A stretch of DNA of 64,000 nucleotides from Clitopilus passeckerianus (GCA_944990035.1 CALYLX010000159.1:930001-994000); one strand, 5' to 3'. Shown: positions 47,007 to 60,365, counted from the first letter of the stretch. Translations and numbers: made by a program. Notes: a model not told the origin generated them from the sequence alone.

Positions 47007-48560
47007 GCTAGGCGAATTGATTGTGGCCAGAGCGCTTCACCCTCCAGCAGCGCGGTTCCGCACGTGCGTACCTCCGTCGTGATCTTAGTCCCACAGCAGC
47101 CAGGCTGAAGGATTCCAACCTTAGATTTTTGCTCCTGACATCATGGTTGGACTGTAGCATGCTCTCCGTCGAATGGATCGTTCTCTATTTCTACTTCAAA
47201 CGTCACGGTAAATCTGGGAGAAAGCTCAACCATGCTTTTGCCATTTTGGTTGTCTTCGTAGATTTGCTTGGCACCATCGGAACCTGTGGACTTACATGGG
47301 CGGTGCGTAAGCTCTTTCCATTCCTCGTGAATAACGGAGCTAATTGGTCTCTCAAATAGTACGCATTGCAACATGATCGTCAGTTGCTTAAAGCATGAAC
47401 AGGGACAAGTTATTGACAAGTTGAAATAGCCCACATCACATGGAAGAGTCGACTTGCTTTCATGCCATTAATGTTGATATCGACGAACATCGCAGCGGTG
47501 ATTGAGCAGTCGTTTCTGATATTCAGGATATATCGAATGTCAGTCCCTCTCCCCCGCCCAACTCCCAAGAGATTTGTAAAACTCATCCCGCGCTTCCTTC
47601 AGGTCCAACTACCTGGTTTTTACTTTTCTGCTCGCTTTTGTGGTCCTTGGTCATGTGAGTACCATTGGTCTTCACTACAGCTATCCTCTCATTCTAGACA
47701 TTGTCGACAGTTTGCATTGACCACGACCTGCGCCATCTATCTCACCCACTATGCTCGAGAGATGTTTAGACTTGTAAGTACCAGGACACTCGTGTGAGTA
47801 AAAGATCCCCTTCTGTGCGTTCGCTTATCTCATTATCCACTTCAAAAGCACCGGCGGCCTGCTCAGCGTACTTGTTGACCTCAGCATCCCAGCCGTTCTC
47901 TTCTGGGAGCTACAAAAAATCGCACAGTCATTCAACAAATCAACCAGTAAAGCCCAAACTCTCATTCGCAGAGTTTACACCCAAGCATTCTCAGGAGGAG
48001 CCGTCGTTGCTGTAGTTGGCGTTACCGCCGTTGTCGCTTTTACCTCACAGCATATCGGACCCTTTCTTTTCTTCTGGGGCTTTCTTGGTCGCCTTTATGG
48101 TATTACTACACTTGTGAATCTCATGGGGTATGGGAGCCCTGGTTCCAACGACGATTCTTGGGGTCCGACAGTTCCTCGACAAGCTGCTTTCAAAGTCACT
48201 GCATCCCATCTTGGTTCAACTCGTAAAAGTTCTCCGAGGCGACCAGGAAGTGGTATATCATCCGATCCTCCCAGCCACTTCACTGAAATCACCTCAAGTT
48301 CGGGACGCGAAGCTGACAGAGGATCCGACCGATTTCTTAATTTCGTGAGCATTCCTCTACCATTGATAGCATACGTATACTCACTTCTCTGCATAGGAAA
48401 CGAGATTTTCCGAACTTTCAAAAACCAGTTCCATCGCATTCTCACCAGCAAGACTCCGTGGCCGCTCTTACTCGCTGTTTCAAAGTCCAACCACCTCTAT
48501 GGGATATCCCGACAGTATTACTACCTGCCCGAAGGAATCTTTCTCCCAGTGATCAACTGA
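47007..48560 (+). pseudogene. Multi-pass membrane protein resembling DUF6534 family, probably damaged
   Basis: Hydrophobic exons follow the pattern of the basidiomycete DUF6534 proteins (seven or so TM segments): FLLLTSWLDCSMLSVEW and FAILVVFVDLLGTIG (47125-47300), FMPLMLISTNIAAVIEQ (47460-47530), YLVFTFLLAFVVLG (47610), LTTTCAIYLTHYAREMF (47720), then LLSVLVDLSIPAVLF and VVAVVGVTAVVAFTS and FLFFWGFLGRLYGITTL (47860-48110), and a hydrophilic tail. Joining the parts near 47680-47720 needs a frame change (no intron of usual size fits), and the first TM exon (GELIVARALH) also runs out of frame. A possible 51-nt intron lies at about 48345-48398. It is either a recent pseudogene or a gene with unusual splicing; family function is unknown. 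Confidence 0.5.
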
Positions 48561-48716
48561 TGAATACGCCTTGATCTCCATCCATCCTCATACAGGTCTG
48601 TTCCAGAATCCCCTTACTTCACTTCTTTCTTACTGTACAGCGCTCTGTGTAATATCATAGATTATTTTAAGTCAAAGTCATAGTACATTACATTCGATAA
48701 CATTTCTTTCGCTACT

Positions 48717-49305
48717 TCAAATCTTGGTTGGATCCCCTTTATGGTGGTTTTGGATCTTTCGGTAACTTTCAGCGTAGGTGGGAGCTTTCGTGTACACCAA
48801 ATCGCTACCATCTCCCTTCGCCCTTTGGGGGCTTGGGACCTGACGATGACCTCCATCACTATAGTCTGAGGACGATTTATAGGTGGCGATAGACATATGG
48901 TGTGCATCGTGCTCCTTGCGGATGGGATCGAGGGCCGAGAAGCGTTGTTCGTAACGGCCTACAGGCAGCCCTGGCTGAGTTTCGTTACTACTTGGCGATG
49001 ATTTGACGTGAGCGATAAGTTGTTCATCTGATCCGGGAATCAGTCTTTGCAGCAACAAAAGAAGCACAGAGAATGCACGCACAGTAAGGATTCGCGCCAT
49101 CTCGAACTTTACGTTCGTTGTGGGCTCGGAGAGAATACCAGAATCCTCCAAGAGTCCCAAGGACTAGAGTGCCACACACGACGACGGTCTGTGAGGGAGA
49201 TGAGCATTCTGAAATCCTTCTCAAATCGCCCAAGTTCCTTACCTGACCAGGAGTCAATCGAGGCATGCGAGGAGGTGCTCGGAAGCTGCCGCTAGTGGAT
49301 GACAT
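48717..49305 (-). CDS. Small single-TM protein, 159 aa, unknown
   Basis: Three exons, 49305-49243, 49188-49084 and 49028-48717 (introns 54 and 55 nt), encode 159 aa in phase. A short basic, Pro/Arg-containing N-terminus (SFRAPPRMPRLTPGQ) precedes one membrane segment (VVVCGTLVLGTLGGFWYSL), then a conserved-looking stretch NERKVRDGANPYYEQL and a hydrophilic Ser/His/Lys-rich tail. The frame is clean and the splice sites are good, so it is likely a real gene. I do not recognise the family; a mitochondrial inner-membrane location is possible. Confidence 0.6.
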
Positions 49306-51323
49306 TTTGATCTTTCAGTAAAAGAGTTTTTGGACGTAAAGGGTTGTCGACGATGGTGCAGTTGTTGATGACATTCTACTCGCGCCGTCGACTCTCTATA
49401 TACTGACTGGGTAGATGTCTCAGAATGACGACAGTTACGAATGGTGTTGATCGATCCTCGCGCTCCCAATTTGGTCGTGGCTTGACGCACAAATCCTGAT
49501 CGATCGAAGGGGTAGGGGGTACAAGGAGGTTTGGTTCCGTGAACTCCTGCTCTTAGCAGTGAAGACGAAGTTAAGCGCTCCATGAATCTTTCAGCCTTGA
49601 ATCATGGCCTACTTTTTAGTCTGGAAGAAATTTAAAAACATGATGAAATTCTGACGAAGACTTACTTGTGCAGGTCTGCACAGAGTTCGTTGCAAGGGTT
49701 AGATGTCGAGGCGTCTCCGTTGAAGCTAGATCCTATGCCCATCGGGTGTTGTCACATACGGTCTAGATAGCTCTCGAAGGAGCCACAGCACTTCTTGTCA
49801 AAGATCCCTTGCATTGCATCCCCCTATCCAGGTCCAGAATCTCAAAAGAACTTGCCATCAAGTCATAGCTGTGGTGGTTATTTCCAAAATCCGTGGAGAC
49901 CTTTGACGCATGTCACAATGGCACCCACCTAGAGAGTACGCAAAGGTCATATCTGCTGTAACTCACCCCTCTCGAGGCGATCAATTAGCCAGAGGCCGGA
50001 AGCAGAACAATATTGCTCCACAACGCCATCGGAACTCCTCGTTCGGATGCCTGGGGTAAGGTCTAGGCACCGGTCTGTTCACTCAGCGAACAGACCCGGA
50101 CTGAAACAGGGTGTCGAAGTCTACGAGTTGATCCTGAATGGTCTGGGTTCTGCCAAGCTCCACCAGGAGCTTGAGGTGCACAACTGATCGCGACCTTTTG
50201 CCAGACTCAGGCTGTTGGTCGTCCCGGATGCGCAGCACATTGGTGTCATTAGGAAACGACAAGGAATGTCTTTATCAGCGAGATGGCTCGAACGATTGAT
50301 TAGATACTTATGTTTCGCTTGACGACGCTCTCTCAGCAAAAGATCCATACCACCAAATTTTTTCTGGACGAGTGACCTGAATACGGCAGCTGAAGGCCCA
50401 TAAACAGAAAATTTGTTATTCGAGGCAATCCAAATACAGGGTAAACGTAGCTAGGATCTTAATTACAACCCACATGGCAAGTATATCCTCGACGTTCGAC
50501 AGCCAATCAATCTGGCACGACGGCATGAGCCCATGCTGTGCAATGCAGGGCAGGAGGAGAAATCGAAGCGACACGGCAAAGCTTGTCAGAAAAATGCACC
50601 CATGTATGCAGGTGCCTAATCGGCGGATCGATTAGACAGCACCGAAACGAGCATGAGTTCTATCACAAGTGGGCGTCCTCCGCTGAACCCTGCCATATCT
50701 GCATTTCTTGCAGATAGATTGGACGGATAGGACATTCCCCGGTGTTGATTCCGGCGAGTGTGAGATCATTCCGAAATTTAATGTCGGGATTTTCCTGGGT
50801 GCTCAACCTGACCAAGCCTGGTAGATTCGTCCGAAGCCGATCTTGCGAAGAGCCGATGTCGTAAAGTATCGATAACGAGGAAGCTGTCGCACATCCATGA
50901 GGACAGACGTCTTGTGTCAATAGATCCCGACTGTCCGAAAACACGGACGTATGTACATGAACATGATTTGGATAAATCTGCCCTACGTGAATTTGTAAAC
51001 CGCGATTGTTTTGCACCAAAATGATTGATTTTCGGACTAGGTGGTCATGGCGCGGCTGGACCAGTGGGAGTTTGGAGTCGCCTTGGATCGGAGAGATTTA
51101 TGAGAAGAGAAGAGCGCATTGACATCTAATCGCCTGGGAACGCGTGGAGCCACATGGGCAGATCTTAATTGAGGGTTAATGATAATCCAAGTTTTCCTAA
51201 CGCGTCGCGTGAAGCGGTCTTCATAAAGGTGGACGAAAGCAAACGAGGGCATCTCTACGACGACAAGATTGAAGAGAGGGCTGATCTTGACGACGGAGCC
51301 GCGGGAAATGCCAATCGCCAGGT
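49306..51323. other. Gene-poor region with one clear hairpin
   Basis: Only short frames. Contains the inverted repeat at 50072-50096, listed separately. Confidence 0.4.
50072..50096. repeat. 9-bp perfect inverted repeat, 7-nt loop
   Basis: GGTCTGTTC (50072-50080), loop ACTCAGC, GAACAGACC (50088-50096). No neighbouring gene explains it. Confidence 0.6.
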
Positions 51324-51673
51324 TCAGTTCGTCGGCTTAGAGACGTCGTTTTCTGATTTCATAGCCGTTGTCGACGGGGGCTGGGATGAACGTGCTACCA
51401 TGGCGAAGAAAAGCGGGGAAACAGGTGGTCGCGTTAGCCTTAGGTAAAATACGAATAGTCATGCAGAAATGGGAACGTAATAAGGTCTTCGTAAAAGAAG
51501 ACAAAGACAGACACGTCGAACGCGTTCATAAACTTGCATAGAACAAAGAAAGTAAAAATTCGAAATAATAACTCACCAATGCGGTATTCGTCCAAAGCCG
51601 CCTTCCGCCTGCCTGCCACGCTTTGTTTAGCGATGTAAAAGGTCACTCCCCCAACAAGCAACACCCCGCTCAT
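51324..51673 (-). CDS. Small single-TM protein, DUF4748-like, 55 aa (start uncertain)
   Basis: Two exons, 51673-51577 and 51394-51324, joined by a 182-nt intron with a good CTAAC branch site, give 55 aa. The N-terminal half is a membrane segment followed by a basic heptad-like stretch (LLVGGVTFYIAKQSVAGRRKAALDEYR), which resembles the small fungal DUF4748 proteins; the second half is Ser/Lys-rich. An upstream exon may hold the true start, since an acceptor-like site lies about 10 nt before this ATG. Confidence 0.45.
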
Positions 51674-53756
51674 CGCAAGTATCTATTAACAATCAAACAC
51701 AAGGGTAAGAATAACGCCGCAACGAACACAAAAAAATTCAAAAAAAATTCAGCACATGAGAAAGCCCATAGGAGTCCAATAGGGGAGCCCAACGCGCCTA
51801 GCTCCCGTTACCATGCTCTAAAATGAGTGTTCACAAGCTTTCTGGCTCCATGGCGACAAAGCCAAAGGCCCAATGGCCAAAAACCTCAAGTCAAAGCAGA
51901 CCAAACTCACCATGCGCCTTGGGGTGTTCAGTTTTGTGGGAGGATTCATGCCAATGCTCGGATTCACAAGGGTCTTTCGTCCCCCAAACAACCCAGAGTG
52001 TGGATCTTGAGCTTTTTCGGGACAGATAGCTGCCTGATAGGCAATTAGCTCACAAGAAAGCCGGACGTTTGAAAATACGAGTCTAGAACGAGATGCGATG
52101 CCTGCCAGAGTTCTGACCTGTGTCACGCTATCGCAGATTCCTTTGAAAGGCTGACTCAGCAGGATTTCACCCATGTCCGATCCCGATGGGGTTCTCCTTG
52201 AACAAGACGCTTCGTCACCAAATTTGCACAATTTTGTGACATTGTGTCTTCAACCTTCACATGTTTCGTGAATTTCCATTTGTATCCTCAACAACACCTC
52301 AGAAACCCGCGTTTTTTGACGAGTCACATTAAAAGTCCGAGAGGTACGGTACACCGGTCCGATCAAGTTCCGAACTGCGAAATGAGGCCAATTGAGGAGT
52401 AACGCTCGCTGCTCGCCTCAGGCCGTAAAGCAAGCCTTTCGAACCTGATTGGAAATTTCAATTATCAGGATTTTCAAGCTCCGCAATGCATAGCTCACGA
52501 TAAGGTTCAGTCGAGTCTGTGAGTGAATTAGCATATAGCAGCTGAGATACTCTCCCGATTTATTGCAGTCCGCGGAACCGTATTCACGGGGATGCAACCG
52601 AGCTCGATAGAATGGCTTATACACACGCAAGAGGATTCGTACCCTCGATTTCTAACAAGGTTTGAACGACGAACACGGATCCAAGCCAGAAGTACTGAGC
52701 AGTAAATAGCTTGGGAAGGGAGATCAATGCACTGTCAAGTTCCGAGCCTGACCTAGCCATTCAAGCGGACGCAACTGTATTGATACGCAGCATGGAGTAT
52801 ACATGACCCATACCCCATCTATATTCGAGTATTCAGCGATAGGTAAACTCGTATCAATTAGGACGTCTGAGTGAAGATGATGTCCCGGACATCCCGACTC
52901 AGTGGACGCGCTGAACGGATGGGTGATGCAATGCTCTCTCCACTCCAAGCTGAGAGACGGTGGGCCTGCGAAGGGTCAATCATGACTGCTTTGTGCATTG
53001 AGTGGCGCTTGCAATCGTGAAGGAGCTTTTTGCAGGGTGCCATCGATAAGAATTGTCCACGGACGAAGGTGCAAGATCGCTCGAGATTCACCGGGATTCC
53101 TTCGGTGTTTGGCATCAGACAAGGCGATAAACAGTTTTGGTCACGCTCGAAAGGTGATAACTGGGATGATCAAGGTCAAACGGGCCCCATCGAGCTGTGC
53201 AAGTATCAAAACGTGGCTTGATACAAGTGAGGGTGATGACGAATTATTATGTTTTTGAAAGCCTGCTGAGACGGCCTGTGAGCATTCGAGAACTGCCGGC
53301 GGAGAGGACACGGTCGGAGTAGGAGATAGAGTGCACTTCCGGGAAGCGCATTACGCGTTCCGAGGATTTTTTTCAGGTTGGGTTCTTGGGTCTTCATTCC
53401 TTTCGTTGTCTCGGTAACCGCTAAATTTCCTTGGGATCTTAACAATAATTTTCTTCAAATTTTCGTCTTGGGGGTTTCCCTTGTGTCGACGAAAGCTAGG
53501 ACTTTGAGTCCAGTAAGATTCTCCACTTCACCCCAGTAGTGCGACATATTGGATTCAATCAACGACATCGCAAACGAGTTTACACGAACATTGGAAATAC
53601 AAAGGAAGGATCCGCTGATGTCACAGGGTGGAATCTGATTATCGTAACCGAGATCTCTCATTTGACAAAATTAGGCATTCCGGGGGGAGCTGCCTTATGT
53701 CATAACCTAGCAAACAAAGGGCTGTGCCGATCGGGTGAGCTGGCCCGTCTTCCGTC
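51674..53756. other. Gene-poor region
   Basis: A minus-strand open stretch at 51818-52231 has no supporting domain or splice context. I see nothing else. Confidence 0.35.
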
Positions 53757-53763
53757 TATATAA
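53757..53763 (+). promoter_or_regulatory. TATA box upstream of the 53907 gene
   Basis: TATATAA, about 144 bp upstream of the ATG at 53907. Confidence 0.4.
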
Positions 53764-53906
53764 CCCTCAAGATCCTCGCAATATTTGACTTGTTGCAGGG
53801 GCCCACCTACTCTACCGTCGAGTGTATCCTCCTAGACAGCCAGGCCTGGCTTTATCAACACAATCATCTACCGCTACCACTACCTCTTACATCTCTTCCA
53901 TCAACG

Positions 53907-54260
53907 ATGCCTGGCACTGTCATCAGCAACGCTACAAGAATCTGGGAACTGAACATGCACTGGTCACTATACACTCAATGTGGTGTATGGGATTCACGAG
54001 GACGAGGTGTAGACATCTGGGAATGTATTCGAGATCGTAAGTTGCATCCTCCGTATCGGCCGTCGTGAACAAGTCGCCTAACTGCACGTTTCCTTTCAGA
54101 TGACTCGAAACCTGGCACTGAGGTTCGATTCGATGCCATTTTGCCTGCCCTTTCGGTATCATCTGACATTCTGCCCTCTACAGCCACCCAATCCACTTTA
54201 CTGGCGATATGTTGCTCGAAGATGAAAGCAGATCTCGCTCCAAATCTCGCGACGCGCTAG
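53907..54260 (+). CDS. Hypothetical 96-aa protein
   Basis: Two exons, 53907-54036 and 54100-54260, separated by a 63-nt intron with GTAAGT donor, CTAAC branch and TTTCAG acceptor. The product begins MPGTVISNATRIWELNMHW, is Trp-rich in its first half (IWEL, HWSLY, VWDS, IWEC) and has no clear membrane segment or signal peptide. No family recognised. Support comes from the strong splice signals and the TATA box; without expression data it remains a candidate. Confidence 0.4.
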
Positions 54261-54282
54261 CACACGCGCGCCTGGCACCAGA

Positions 54283-54309
54283 GAGGGCGACTCTAACTCA
54301 GTCGCCCTC
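54283..54309. repeat. 10-bp perfect inverted repeat, 7-nt loop
   Basis: GAGGGCGACT (54283-54292), loop CTAACTC, AGTCGCCCTC (54300-54309). It begins 22 bp after the stop codon of the 53907 gene, so it could form an mRNA 3'-end hairpin. Confidence 0.65.
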
Positions 54310-57300
54310 ACGACCATCAAGTCCTGTCCCTCTCTCCATATACCTGGCGCGATCTACTGCGCGCTGGTGCATTCATCAGCCTTTACCCTAATCCATGAAT
54401 GCCCCAGTCATCGTTCTCAGTCTCGGTCATTCATCGCCAAAGGGTTGGCCAAACCCATCCCAGGCACTTGATACACCACCAACCAGCACCAGAGTTTTCG
54501 GCTCTCCTGGGTCTCAACTTGTCGCCAGTCCTTCACGCCTTTCGCGCCATGTCGCTTTCTTTTCGCTCAAAACCGCCACTGGATGGGCGGAACTGTGATG
54601 TTCAGTCCATGTACTAATTATATCAATTTGCTTTCCATCTAACTTATCATCTTGGGCTTCAGTTGTCGGGCTTTATGCTCTCGGGCATGCATATACAGGT
54701 CCTCTTTGCTCTCGGTCGTCGCCATTATACTATATACCACCATAGATGGAACATTTTGCTTGATCTTCTCTGGTATTACTCAATTCCACATTTGTAACAA
54801 CAGTCACCCATGCACAATACACTTTCGCATTTCCAGATCAAACCAACCCAGTCCATGTGTCATGCTTCTCAGTATGACGCATGCTTTGATGTCATTATCT
54901 GTATCTGTATGTGATCGCACGTCACTTTCCCTGTTCAAGCAAGAAACGTGGTTACTACAGTACTAGCTTCCTTCTCATCCCCAGACTAACCCCGGGTCTT
55001 CACACCCACACGTCACTTATGACGCGGACGTTGGATTCGACGAGGTTGCTGAGCAACAGCGGCGAGAAGAAAGAGATATCTGTGCGTTTCGCCTCCACTT
55101 TATATGCCGTTTCTTGAAAGGCACGCCCGGACGCTGTTCGACATGCCAGTGTTGGGCATCGAATCGGACAACTTCGCAAAGCATGAGCACACTAGTCCGC
55201 ATCACACCCAACGCGCTTGAGAACCATCAGTTAATTTTGCAAGTACACTGGCATAGAGTATCGGATGTATTATCCCGATCATGAAGAACTGCTGGCAAAA
55301 TCGGCCAAGATGTTCTCAAGCACCTGCCGAACTGTTATTCGAAGTTTTCTTCCACCCTTGACAACAGTCAAGCCATTCCCTGGCCACCTGCACCAAACAA
55401 TAACGGCATCCCGATGCTATTCTGGAAAGACATATGCTATCTTATCCCACCTTCTTTCCGAAGATACAACGATACCTGAAAGTCTAGTCTAGCCTAGACA
55501 TCCAGCCAACTTGCTGGCAGCCAGTCGGGACCATCCATCATTGCCACCAACATACGGAATCGAACTTCGAAGCGCTCTGCATCCATGATTCATGATGCCT
55601 TACCCCGCGACACTTCGAGACGTTGCTTCTACTGCGTCACGAAGTAGGCAGCTGCTCAGCTGCTCACTAGCGCTCACTTCCCACCCGGTAAGATCTCTCG
55701 CATAAGGTTCGTGGTAGGTCATAATATCGCCCGTGAAGATCATCCGATCATCTCCTGCCACCTGCCACGTCTCCAACCGAAGTGAATTGATCTATATAGG
55801 ATTTCGGGGGATGATTCGATTGTATGTATATGCGCTCATAGAATCATCGCATCCTATAGAATTAGAATCAATAGACCGTGACTGAAGCATAAAACGTGGG
55901 ACACCGGGAGGTCGTGTGATGATCATTGACGTTATGTGTGTATTCAGTGACACGGACCCAGGAGATTGAACTTGACGAGACTCGTGGCAGATGCAGACAG
56001 GCAGGCAGTCAGACCACTTTTTGTGTCGTAGTCGAATGACTGGATTAACAGAGCTTCCGAGCACAACTACGCCTTCGATGAGATGCGTTTCGTTTGAAGC
56101 TGCAACTCTCAGGTAGAGGAGCCCTGCCAGTTGCACTGAAAGACTAATCTGTGACGCAGCTCAAGTGTCGGCCAAAGTGAGAGAAATATATTCCCGGCAG
56201 TACCGCCTGCGGCATGCCAATATGGGTGCCAGAGCCTCTTCGCCGAAATCGTCATTCCGGGCGGACTCGAGAAGCATACACAACATATAGCCGGTCGCAT
56301 AAGAGTACCGCATATTCATTCACAGATTTCCATTAGATCCACGGCTGCCAGCCCCGAGTCCGCATAGACCGCCTACGCGGCGAGAGAACGACTTTGCTTT
56401 TAGGTTACCGGTGTTTGGCTTGAGTGTAGCTTGCGGAAAGAAGGTACCCCGAATGTCAGCTGGCAGCACAGCGCTTAAGATTGCACCCCAGATACTAGGC
56501 TGGAGGCGGTTTCCTGAGACATATGATCTTTGTAAATTGTACGTATCTGACAGGTTGGGAGGGAAAGAACAGAACGTGTCAGGGGCGCACAGGGGTGGTC
56601 GCGGTAGGTCAGATGATTTCGCTAGGGGATAGATGGACGTAAGTACAGGTCGGATTGGAGATGATGGAACATTGAGGGTGAATGTTTGGGAGCAGAATCA
56701 CTCGCATTGCATTCGAGAACAAGGGTGGATTTTACATTCGGTGAGAATCGGGCTGATAGCGGTGCTAGTGAGATATCACAAGAAGAGAATCGGGGTTTGG
56801 GAAACACGAAAGCCGTCGCCAGATAGGAAGGTGGGGATTGGATGATTGCAGCGGGAGTCGGCGTTACAAGGGTGCATCTTGACCTTCATGGCTAGGCGGC
56901 AGCCATGAGTTGCATTCATTGAACGTTCTCGCGTGATTCTAGGGGTTAACTTGGTAGATAGCAAAATTAGCCTCCAAACTCCAGAACTTGAAGAGAAAGA
57001 TCTCACTCTTATTTAACTCCTCGAATTCTCACCACCTAAAGTTAAAAGCATCAGGAGGTATCTCCGAGAGTAGCGAATTGAGCAGAAGTAGGCAAAGATA
57101 GAAAAGATCATCGAAATCTGTTCCGTGAGCACGAAGTACTGGCGGATAACCTCACCATAGTTCGCAGTACGCGACCGATAACAACGTCATACATGTTATC
57201 ATTCATTCTTGAACCGTTCGTGCCTTGCAGTGACGACTTCGATCAGGATATATGCGGGTATCTGGACAACGATTAGAAGAGAAGCATACCACCTATCATA

Positions 57301-58600
57301 AATCCAACACTTGCCGAGGAGGAGAACGATTCCAACACAATTAATACCGCACTTTAGCTCTCATATCTCCGTCGTACTTGTATGCCGTGGCAGTGCGTCA
57401 TGTATCGATTTTTTAAGAGAATTTCGGAGTTGGATGAGCTGCCGCCGCGTTTCTAAGGTCGCGGAATGTCGTTGAGAACATTTGAAACGAAGGCAATATG
57501 GTAATGCAAGGCGTTTTCCTACACGCCCAATCCGTCATGGCGTTTGTGGTGTCAATCTCCAATATTGAAAGGCAATAGTACACTAACCTGAGGTGTCTCG
57601 TTTCCGAGCTCGCCCTTGTACTCAAGACCTGATCGATAAATATGACTACAGAAGTAGACTGACATAGAGGATTGTCAAGGATCGGGGAGACTCGAGTTAG
57701 GGAACTTGCCGGATTCAGGGATCGCCACATTGGTGAATACAGGCTGGCTTGGATTCAGTTATAGGATTCCTAGGATACCTAACTGAAAGGGTGCAGCGTG
57801 TCCAAGATCCGAGTTTATCAGTCTGGCACACAAGTCGTTTGCCCCAGGAAGATGTGGCGTAAACTTGCGGCTGCTGCGTAACGCTTGACCAAACCTGGGC
57901 ACTGGCGCTCGTACTCGTAGCTCACCGGTGGAGAGGGAGTACAGGGGTCACCCTAGTTTCAATGAGTAAACTTGAAGGCTATGTACCCGAAAAACACGTT
58001 GAATGACAGAGGTCGATTCGAGCAATTTCGGAACATTGTCCGGATGGTTGATCAGCAAGCATTCCGACCCTGAAGCTTCGAGTTTGCGTATTCCATGCGT
58101 CAAATGGCGTCGATGCTCTACTTCAACTGGCCAACAAGAACTCAATGAGCTACCTTTGGCAATATTGTGGAAGACACGGAACCCTGACCTCCGCGTATCC
58201 TACGCCCGATTGAACATTTCACAATAGCAATATAGACAGTTCTGTCCACACTCACACAAAGGGCATCCGATGGCGTGCTACGCCGGTATTAAAGATGTGG
58301 GAAGTCCCCAACGCTCATGACGAGCCTGTTCGTTTATCCAGAGCAGCCTCATAGTCTCGCGCCCTCGCGTAGGTGACAGTTTTCGGCTCACTGCCTATTC
58401 GCACTCCAGAGGGTGACGAAGGTTAGATGCACTGCTTCATAGAAGCCTTGGTTTGTTCACGTCAACAAGCACTGAGATAAAGCATATAAATCAAAGCTTT
58501 GTGCCAGCTTCAAACAGCATAATTCTTCAGGTTGACGAAGCAGGACACCGAAATCAAGAAAGACTCAGGAGGAATGGTGGTGGAGAGTGCTGCATGTCAA
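54310..58600. other. Long gene-poor stretch
   Basis: About 4 kb with only short frames on both strands and no domain, RNA gene or tandem repeat that I can support. Confidence 0.4.
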
Positions 58601-58619
58601 GAGGCGACAAATGGTCACA

Positions 58620-60365
58620 CACCAGACGATCAAGCTTAAGATCACAATCGCCCACACCTCTACCCAAGTTCCAGCTCTTCCTCGTCTACCTCATCCGGTT
58701 CGCGGAGCCCGTTAGTGCAACTGTTATTTATCCATTTGTGAATCAATTCGTAGGCAATACAGGAGTTACTGGAGGAAACGATCGCAAAACAGGCTACTAC
58801 TAGTATCAGGGATCATCGTGCGTACATCTCACTTCCCTGCTCGGACACGGTTGACCATAACCTCCTGCGTCTCCTAGGGTTCAGTCTTCTTACTAGCAGA
58901 AGCATTGACCGTATTTCACTGGGGTCAGCTGTCTGACAGGATTGGAAGAAGATCTGTTCTAATCCTTGGGTCCGTCGGACTGGCATTATCCATGTTTTGC
59001 TTTGTCTCTCAACAGAATTTTGGACTATCGTGGCTTCGCCAAGTTTACAGGATGTCTTCAACGGCGTAATAGACAAAGATCATTTACATCTTCAAAAGAA
59101 TAAGGTCTGATCTGTGACTTTTGAAGGTGTCTCAAAAACCACCGTTGCAGAGGTATTAACTCTCCTACTTAGATACCAATGCTTTTTTTTTTTGCTAAAC
59201 GGAGTCTAGCTCACCGACTCAACGAATATGGGAGATGCATACGCTTTCATGCAAGTTGTACGGTCCATTTGGTTTCACCCTCGGGTACGCTTGTCGCCCC
59301 CTTTGTTCCCACTACCTGACCTTCGGCTCATTCCCGCCACATGCCATCCGAGTCAGTTAGCGGTCTCCTCGCGGAACCTGCAGAACGCTGGCCGGAGATT
59401 TTTGAAAAATAGGTTCTTTATCAGACACCCATATTTCGTCCCTTGTGCTGCCGCGGGCGCATTCTCAGCTGTCAGTGCTATCCTTGGATGCTTTGTCCTC
59501 CGTGAAAACCTACCGTCCACTCTGTGAAAGCCTCACAACGCACAAAATTGGACATGCGAGCCCACAGATGAAGACAGTGAGACCGCTTCGCTCACAAATT
59601 CCGGGACCAGTAGGAGATATGATGGTGCCGAAGATCGGGGACGACAGATTGTGCCCTCAGTGGAAGAGCCTACCCCATTCCGGAACCTACTCACCTCATG
59701 AGTGGTTACTCTTCTTGTCTACACATTCCAAGCGTCCAACACCATGAACTTAACGATGCTTCAACCTCTCATCTATCCCACGTCTGTACCTGTGGGCGGT
59801 CTGGGCCTCAGGGCCTTTGAAATAGGCCTGAACCTTACCACATTCGGTTTCGTCGACGCTGCCTTCCAGCTTTGCGCTATGGGAACCCTGATGAGGAGAC
59901 TTGAAGCTCGAAAAAAAATATTCTAATCATGTAGCTACTCTGCTGCACATGATATTCTATCCCTTGCCTATAGCGACCGTTCGGAGAGCTGGCAAGGTTG
60001 ATGAGGTTGCTTGGGCCATCATAGTGTTTCAGCATATCCTTAGATTAGCCAATGGCTTTGGCTGGGGTGAGTTCCGTTTCACATCCAAAACAGTAATAAA
60101 CCTTCCGCTGACCTGGGCCCAGGTTCGATACTTATTGTCCAAAGCGCGCCCTCTCGTGCTTCTTTGGTGTACTAACGGCCTTGCGCAAGCCGTCGGATGT
60201 GCTACTCGAGCTGTAGCACCCACCGTTGCATCTTCGTTGTTCTCGTCTTCAATCGAAAAACGGTACATGGACGGAAATCTTGTCTATTCTGTTTTTACCT
60301 TCTTCGCTTTCGCTGGTGTTTGGACGTCATTCTGGCTCCGGCAACCTGCACGCACTCAGAAGTAG
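58620..60365 (+). pseudogene. MFS transporter pseudogene
   Basis: The sequence follows a fungal major facilitator transporter from the first TM (FQLFLVYLIRFAEPVSATVIYP near 58675) through the A-motif loop (LSDRIGRRSVLILGS, near 58940), DAYAFM (59240), HPYFVPCAAAGAFSAV (59430), FGFVDAAFQLCAMGTL (59850) to the last TM and stop at 60365 (VFTFFAFAGVWTSFW). Breaks: a TAG after DRKTGYY (58801), a shift near 59010 before TEFWTIVAS, a shift near 59270 after MQVV, a shift near 59410 before RFFIRHPYF, and a TGA at 59699 before the central helix. Several intron borders are still recognisable. With at least five lesions it cannot make a full transporter; the substrate of its ancestor is unknown. Confidence 0.8.

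Noticed and set aside
51818..52231. 137-codon minus-strand frame
   Set aside because: No domain, no splice context and competing plus-strand frames of similar quality.
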